Shown here: one piece after another, positions 59,691 to 64,000 of the stretch
How the letters are laid out: each line of letters opens with the position of its first letter
Numbering within the stretch: position 1 is the first letter of the stretch
Assembly: GCF_013522825.1 (NCBI RefSeq)
Contig: NZ_JAAMQZ010000007.1
Location: forward strand, 83,254 to 147,253
Direction of reading: 5' to 3'
Length of the DNA stretch: 64,000 bases
Origin: Stutzerimonas stutzeri
GTDB taxonomy: Bacteria > Pseudomonadota > Gammaproteobacteria > Pseudomonadales > Pseudomonadaceae
Translations under genes and position numbers: made by a program
Notes under the pieces: model-generated
What the model was told of the DNA's origin: nothing
Databases searched by the model: none
Seen by the model: the letters and a program-made list of their open reading frames with translations, nothing else

Positions 59691-60512
59691 TCAGGAAAAA
59701 TTCGTGATAAACAATTCAGCGTAGCGACCTCTACGTGCGGCCGAGGCAGCAATGACACTCGAACGATCCAGCGATTGCAATTTGAACTCTTGATACAGAT
59801 CGATTACGGCGGGATGATGGGCATTTGTCGAGACGATATAACAACCGCGGGCTGAGGCCCGCATTAGCGCTTCACTGAGGCGCTCCTGATCCTGCCAACT
59901 GAATATCTTTTCATTGTACTTCACAAACCCATTAAAGTTGTGCTTCACGGTGTAAGGCGGGTCCGCAAAAATTAAGTCTCCAGCGCTTGCCCTGTCGATC
60001 GTTTCTTCAAAATCACAGACATTTATCTCTACCTTTTCTAACATCCGCGAGACTGCTGCAAAGTCGTCAGTATCCAAGATGACATTTTTCTTCGTGCCCA
60101 GCGGAACATTGAAGTCGCCATTAAGATTGACACGATATAGGCCATTCCAGCATGTGCGGTTTAGATAGATAAACTGCGCAGCTCTGGTATGTGGCGTGCG
60201 CGGTTTTGAAGAGCGCATTTTGTAGTAGTAGTCAGCGGAGTGTCGACTGTGATGGCGCTTAAGTGCGCCATACACCTGCTCCCAATCATCTCGAATTGCA
60301 CAGTATGTATCGACAAGACTCTCGTTTAGATCGGATAGAACGGCGCTCACGGGTTTTAGAGAAAAGAAGACAGCACCGCTACCAAGAAATGGCTCAAAAT
60401 ACCCGTTGAACTCACACGGGAAAGAGTTGATATGTTTTTCTACCAGCCATCGTTTTCCACCAGCCCACTTTAAAAATGGTTGCACACTACTAGCGCTCAC
60501 GAAAGACCCCAT
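59691..60512 (-). CDS. Dam-type DNA adenine methyltransferase
   Basis: A 273-residue N6-adenine methyltransferase of the alpha group. SAM motif FLKWAGGKRWLVEKH (residues 13-27), motif YFEPFLGSGAVFFSL, DLNESLV, and catalytic DPPY in LIFADPPYTVKHNFNGF are present in the order seen in Dam and DpnM/M.DpnII-like enzymes, so GATC is the likely target, though specificity is not proven. Last gene of a three-gene minus-strand cassette; its start overlaps the preceding gene by 16 bases. Base composition is clearly more AT-rich than the DNA around it, which suggests recent acquisition. Confidence 0.9.
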   Translation of the reverse strand: MGSFVSASSVQPFLKWAGGKRWLVEKHINSFPCEFNGYFEPFLGSGAVFFSLKPVSAVLSDLNESLVDTYCAIRDDWEQVYGALKRHHSRHSADYYYKMRSSKPRTPHTRAAQFIYLNRTCWNGLYRVNLNGDFNVPLGTKKNVILDTDDFAAVSRMLEKVEINVCDFEETIDRASAGDLIFADPPYTVKHNFNGFVKYNEKIFSWQDQERLSEALMRASARGCYIVSTNAHHPAVIDLYQEFKLQSLDRSSVIAASAARRGRYAELFITNFS

Positions 60513-61843
60513 AAAGCCACTTTTTCCACCCGTGAGAGATTTTCTAAATCTTTCGAGATGTTCGCGTTAAAAAAGAACCAGCTATCTGCGCCGGATGGAT
60601 TACCTGCAATACACTCACTGAACTCATCCAAAGACAATGACGTATCAGGCCAAAGATCTTTAACTTCCTCTGCGGTCGTCAATCCCAGAGCGCTGTCCCA
60701 CAGCCCTGAAGCCTCGCACGTTTTCACCCACCAGAATCTCAAGTCATCCGCATTCAGACTTGCTTGGCGCAGCAAGGAATTGACGGAAGCAGTTGCCAAC
60801 CTCAACAACAGGTATGTCCTGGACATCACTTCTTGGTACTGAAGAGGAGCCTGCACGGGGGACCGAGAACGTGCCAGTTTCATCACGAGAAGGTCTTCCT
60901 CACACGTGTCTCGGATGAAGAAATCTACAATTTCGTCAGAGTCCAGGCCTATCGCCAAGCAAGCCTCTAGCATTTTTTCACGCAGATGCGCCGTCGACTG
61001 CGCTGGCGTATGGTATGGATCCTTGAATTTTGTGTTGTAAATACCTTCAAGGGTTGAACGCACCAAATATCTGTCCAGGAGCTCGAACGAAGCCCCTCCA
61101 GGCTCGGACGAAAGCCAAAGCTCACGCAGCCAGGGTTCAATCGTTTTAGGTGTGTGGCAGACCTTCTCGTGATCGAAATCAACGCCATAGGTCACTTCAT
61201 TTCGAGTTGTCTTGTCGGATGAGAACGTACTCAGGTCTATGCCCCAGCTCTCAACCCAGTCAGCACCGATCAGGCTGGGCGTCGATGTTCCTTGAAATGC
61301 CAGGATCCAGTCAGTCATCTCGCGACCAAACGCCTGGATTTCCCGGCCGATCAACGCGCCCGAATTGGGTGACTTACCCCACGCCTCCAAGGCCGACCAA
61401 GCAATTTTATGTGTGCCCTCTCTAGATAATTTATGTACGTTTTCCGCAGCGTCGACAACCACGTGCATGACGCTGAAAACTCCAACGCCGTACGCTGCCA
61501 AGATTGAAAGTGAGGCCCTTAGTTCACCGTAGTAGGCCAAGTGGCGCGCAATGGAATCATCAGTTCGAAATGTTGCTCTGAGCGCCTGTGCTAAATACGA
61601 CCAGCCGTCATACAGATGCAAAATGGCAGAAACAGCGATGGACTCCACCAGTTCTGGCGCCCCTAACGGCCCGGGGGCCGTCGAAACGAGATTTTTGACC
61701 GACTCGCCCACGCCAATTTGATAGCTATTGCTAGTCGCCAAGAACGAATTCGACGTAAAGTTGGTCGATGCGCGACTTAGAGCGTTGGCGATGCTGCTAG
61801 GGGAAGCCAAATTAAACTTAATCTGTTCTGCTGCGCCCAACAT
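60497..61843 (-). CDS. Hypothetical protein, middle gene of the DGQHR/Dam cassette
   Basis: A 448-residue protein I do not recognise. It is largely helical with few charged repeats. AAAGGA stands directly before the ATG, 12 bases after the DGQHR gene stop, and the gene overlaps the methylase start, so all three are co-translated. Notable stretches: YDGWSYLAQALRATFRTDDSIARHLAYYGELRASLSILAAYGVGVFSVMHVVVDA (hydrophobic, perhaps a buried core rather than a membrane segment), EACLAIGLDSDEIVDFFIRDTCEEDLLVMKLARS and a C-terminal DSWFFFNANISKDLENLSRVEK. No nuclease, ATPase or HTH motif is evident. Confidence 0.7.
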   Translation of the reverse strand: MLGAAEQIKFNLASPSSIANALSRASTNFTSNSFLATSNSYQIGVGESVKNLVSTAPGPLGAPELVESIAVSAILHLYDGWSYLAQALRATFRTDDSIARHLAYYGELRASLSILAAYGVGVFSVMHVVVDAAENVHKLSREGTHKIAWSALEAWGKSPNSGALIGREIQAFGREMTDWILAFQGTSTPSLIGADWVESWGIDLSTFSSDKTTRNEVTYGVDFDHEKVCHTPKTIEPWLRELWLSSEPGGASFELLDRYLVRSTLEGIYNTKFKDPYHTPAQSTAHLREKMLEACLAIGLDSDEIVDFFIRDTCEEDLLVMKLARSRSPVQAPLQYQEVMSRTYLLLRLATASVNSLLRQASLNADDLRFWWVKTCEASGLWDSALGLTTAEEVKDLWPDTSLSLDEFSECIAGNPSGADSWFFFNANISKDLENLSRVEKVALWGLS

Positions 61844-61855
61844 TCCTTTGCCCCT

Positions 61856-63529
61856 TTAGAACTTCAACACCGCAGCGGCGGCTTCAGAGATGTCCGTCGC
61901 AACCGCATCCTCAGCGATATGCTCCAAGATCAGACGTTTTAGGTCGACATAGCCTCCACTGCCTTTGAACCCTTTACGCAGGCTGATTTGGTCTTTTTCA
62001 AGTCCAGGGGCTGTTGAGGCTCTCCAGTCAAACGAAGCAAGACTTTGGGCTAGGCGGCGGATCACTCCTGCGATAGGGAGGCTGGCAATGTTTTTCAGCT
62101 CCTTGGAAATAACCTCCTCGGAACAGTTGCCGTATTCATCGACCGGATGCCACTCATACAGCTTCCACTCGGCCAAATGACTGATAAAGATGTCGTTTAC
62201 GACAAGCCAGAGAGCACGAATTCCTTGGTCAGTATTCAGGAAAGTCTTCTTCCCAAACATTGCTGGCTCGAAGTCTGAATCGAGCATGTCGGGCGCGCAA
62301 TCCTCTCGCAACTTTGTGGCCCAGTCGTGATGGGACTTACGAATTTCCGAGCACAGTTCATTTCCCACGTAGATCAGAAACGCCGCCTGCTGTGCACGAT
62401 TCCATGGCAGCACCTCGCTGTTAGCGTTCTTTATTTCGCCAAACAGCCCGCCGGAGCTCTTTTTAGCGTCGACCGGCTTGATGAACGAGCTAATAATCGT
62501 CCGGATCCACGCAGCCTGCCGAACATACGGGTTGCCTGGAGTCGCGAGCATATCGATGCGATTTTTCCATGGACTTTCAGGATGAATCCAAAGCGTCTCA
62601 ACCAGCTCCTGCGCCCGAGCCTCCTTGTAGACCTTGTGCCCCTCCTTCTCCAACCAGTCCTCTGCTCGCAAAAGCGGATACATGTCAAACGCCAAGCTGG
62701 TATTGATTTTTACCGGCTTAATGTTGATTGACCAGAATAGATAGGCCTGCCAGCTGATATCCAGACCATGAAATGCGATGACCGGCATTTCGAAGTCGGG
62801 TGCAAAATCCGAATCATCGAACGCCCAGAGTCGATGCTGTCCATCAATGACTTCTATCGGTGCAATACCGCTTGGCGCCCAGTCATCAGCCGACATACTT
62901 TCCGAATAGGACAACTCAGCTAACGGGCCTGCCGTATCTACGACATTGATCAAATCATCCGCTGCAACCGTGTTTCCCATTCGGGTGTCGCCCGCTTTGA
63001 GGATATTGATCACAATACCTGTTGGAAGCCAGCCGGGTTTCCTCAAAGTTTCGTGTTCACGTGACTCTTGGTTATGTTTGGTCAAATCACAGTAGGGATA
63101 TCCATACTTTACGAACTGTTTGATATTTTCTGATCGCTTTTTATCATGGCGCCGCTGAATTCCAAGATCTTCTGTTCTGGGTGTCCCTTCAGCTTGCCGC
63201 CGATAAATAGCGGAGAGCCGTCGTAAATCTCCAGCTTTCATCGACAAGACCATAAAGTTCTTCGGCGGCTTCGATCGATGGTAAAGATCATCCCATGAAA
63301 CTTTGTCCCATTCAGGAAGCCATTGGTGAACTTTTAGTGCTGGAATGCGGATTTTCATAAAACTCCTAGGCAGAGTGACAATTTCCTTATCCGGGCGGCA
63401 GTATTCCCAAAAAGCCTTTTTTTTGCCATCAGTATTGGTGAAATCCCCCTCCTTTTGCCTCCTGTTCCCTAGCCAAGCAAGCTTTTTCCAGGGGTGGCTG
63501 GGATTTATCGGCGGCATCAGGAGTGGCAC
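61856..63529 (-). CDS. DGQHR-domain protein (DndB/ParB-fold related)
   Basis: A protein of up to 557 residues with the family signature EVIDGQHRLWAFDDSDF near residue 232 (full-length numbering), followed by FEMPVIAFHGLDISWQAYLFWSINIKPVKINTSLAFDMYPLL, the usual INxxxxxVxxSL block of DGQHR proteins. DGQHR domains occur in DndB, the regulator of DNA phosphorothioation, and in other defence-linked genes. Two starts have near-identical ribosome sites (CTAGGAGT): a GTG at 63,529 and an ATG at 63,358. The former gives an extra Lys-rich 57 residues; I keep the longer one with doubt. First gene of the cassette; AT-rich compared with its surroundings. Confidence 0.8.
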   Translation of the reverse strand: MPLLMPPINPSHPWKKLAWLGNRRQKEGDFTNTDGKKKAFWEYCRPDKEIVTLPRSFMKIRIPALKVHQWLPEWDKVSWDDLYHRSKPPKNFMVLSMKAGDLRRLSAIYRRQAEGTPRTEDLGIQRRHDKKRSENIKQFVKYGYPYCDLTKHNQESREHETLRKPGWLPTGIVINILKAGDTRMGNTVAADDLINVVDTAGPLAELSYSESMSADDWAPSGIAPIEVIDGQHRLWAFDDSDFAPDFEMPVIAFHGLDISWQAYLFWSINIKPVKINTSLAFDMYPLLRAEDWLEKEGHKVYKEARAQELVETLWIHPESPWKNRIDMLATPGNPYVRQAAWIRTIISSFIKPVDAKKSSGGLFGEIKNANSEVLPWNRAQQAAFLIYVGNELCSEIRKSHHDWATKLREDCAPDMLDSDFEPAMFGKKTFLNTDQGIRALWLVVNDIFISHLAEWKLYEWHPVDEYGNCSEEVISKELKNIASLPIAGVIRRLAQSLASFDWRASTAPGLEKDQISLRKGFKGSGGYVDLKRLILEHIAEDAVATDISEAAAAVLKF

Positions 63530-63819
63530 CGTACTCCTAGAGTTAATCGGACGATTTTTGCAGCTCTGACGCTAGGCCGGTGTGAGCCTGCTAGACCCAA
63601 ATGCTCAATTAGGGAGCGCCAAGGCCGTCGCCCCCGAACAAGGATTCCGCGATTCGCGAGCCCTAGTCGCATTCTCCTGACTCGCCAATTGCATTGAAGC
63701 TGACCATTAATATCTCAGCGTTGACCAGCGTCTGCTTCTGGCCGATTCTGTTGAAAAAGTAGCGGCCTCTCCATGCCGTTGGCAAAATTGCTCTGTCAGC
63801 GAGCGTGGGGGCGAACAGC
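63530..63819. promoter_or_regulatory. Upstream region of the DGQHR cassette and IS1182 left end
   Basis: About 290 bases between divergent genes. The half near 63,530-63,700 should hold the cassette promoter; no box can be assigned. From about 63,746 (TTCTGTTGAAAAAGT) the sequence belongs to the IS1182-type element. Confidence 0.45.
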
Positions 63820-64000
63820 ATGATGGGGCAGTTACCGGGAGGACAGCAGCGCCTGTTCTACTCGTTCAACCTAGAAGATCACGTCCCGGGCCAACACCTC
63901 CTGCGCAGTATCGACCAGTGCCTGGATCTCAGTGATCTGCGTGCCTACCTGGCGGATTTCTATAGCCCCATCGGGCGTCCCTCGATTGACCCGGAGTTGA
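63746..64000 (+). mobile_element. IS1182-family insertion sequence, left end (continues past the window)
   Basis: The putative terminal repeat near TTCTGTTGAAAAAGTAG is followed 74 bases later by a transposase start. Only the left end is in the window. Confidence 0.6.
63820..64000 (+). CDS. IS1182-family transposase, N-terminal 60 residues
   Basis: The frame opens MMGQLPGGQQRLFYSFNLED and continues HVPGQHLLRSIDQCLDLSDLRAYLADFYSPIGRPSIDPEL, the N-terminal signature of IS1182-type DDE transposases, in which a DUF772 domain begins at IGRPSIDPELM. The gene leaves the window at 64,000. No frame damage is visible in the part seen. Confidence 0.85.
   Translation, partial: MMGQLPGGQQRLFYSFNLEDHVPGQHLLRSIDQCLDLSDLRAYLADFYSPIGRPSIDPEL

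Overview
The window looks like a Pseudomonas chromosome of the stutzeri/mendocina type. The DNA is GC-rich, and the gene set and order (lysC-alaS, rnd-ycgL-ycgN, gor near galU, anaerobic hemN, a tRNA-Leu/tRNA-Cys pair) are typical of that genus. Species assignment is an inference. No functional call was checked against a database. Calls rest on motifs, length, context and remembered family sequences. Bases 1-31,850 are ordinary core genome: alanyl-tRNA synthetase and the start of lysC, RNase D with two small conserved partners, a sulfurtransferase, a CAP-domain protein, a PhoD-like phosphatase, an iron-uptake block (two-component system, TonB-dependent receptor, methyltransferase, DUF3649/PepSY/DUF3325 membrane trio), the rRNA hydroxylase RlhA, a PCu(A)C copper chaperone, glutathione reductase, GalU, a chemoreceptor with a c-type heme motif, HemN, an EamA transporter and two tRNAs. 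At 31,892 the core ends abruptly. An 18-base copy of the 3' end of tRNA-Gly, which is the attachment sequence used by ICEclc/PAGI-2-type integrative conjugative elements, is followed by foreign DNA. From 32.3 to 44.6 kb lies the maintenance end of such an element: LysR regulator, AlpA, ParA, a small protein, ParB, DUF2857, STY4528-type protein, TIGR03761-type protein, DUF3158, SSB and topoisomerase III. No second att copy, relaxase or type IV secretion gene is visible, so the element probably continues beyond the window or has been cut down. From about 45.6 to 59.3 kb there is an accessory block bounded by two pieces of one tyrosine-recombinase gene: the C-terminal piece at 45.6-46.0 kb and the N-terminal piece at 59.1-59.3 kb, on the same strand and in the order expected if a cargo had been inserted. 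Inside it are the ptxABCDE phosphite uptake and oxidation operon, a truncated IS5-type transposase fused to a frameshifted metallo-hydrolase pseudogene, and a redox/stress module. That module has a cytochrome b561-ferredoxin reductase-ferredoxin fusion, an SHP-like monoheme cytochrome, a diheme cytochrome c, an ECF sigma factor with anti-sigma factor, a small periplasmic metal-sensor-like protein and a DnrO-like protein. An LtaS-like phosphotransferase follows, cut at its N-terminus by an IS21-type remnant. The final 4 kb (59.7-63.5 kb) is a more AT-rich three-gene minus-strand cassette: a DGQHR-domain protein, a 448-residue protein of no family I recognise, and a Dam-type adenine methyltransferase. 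An IS1182-type transposase then runs off the end. This cassette is the best candidate for an undescribed, possibly defensive, system.
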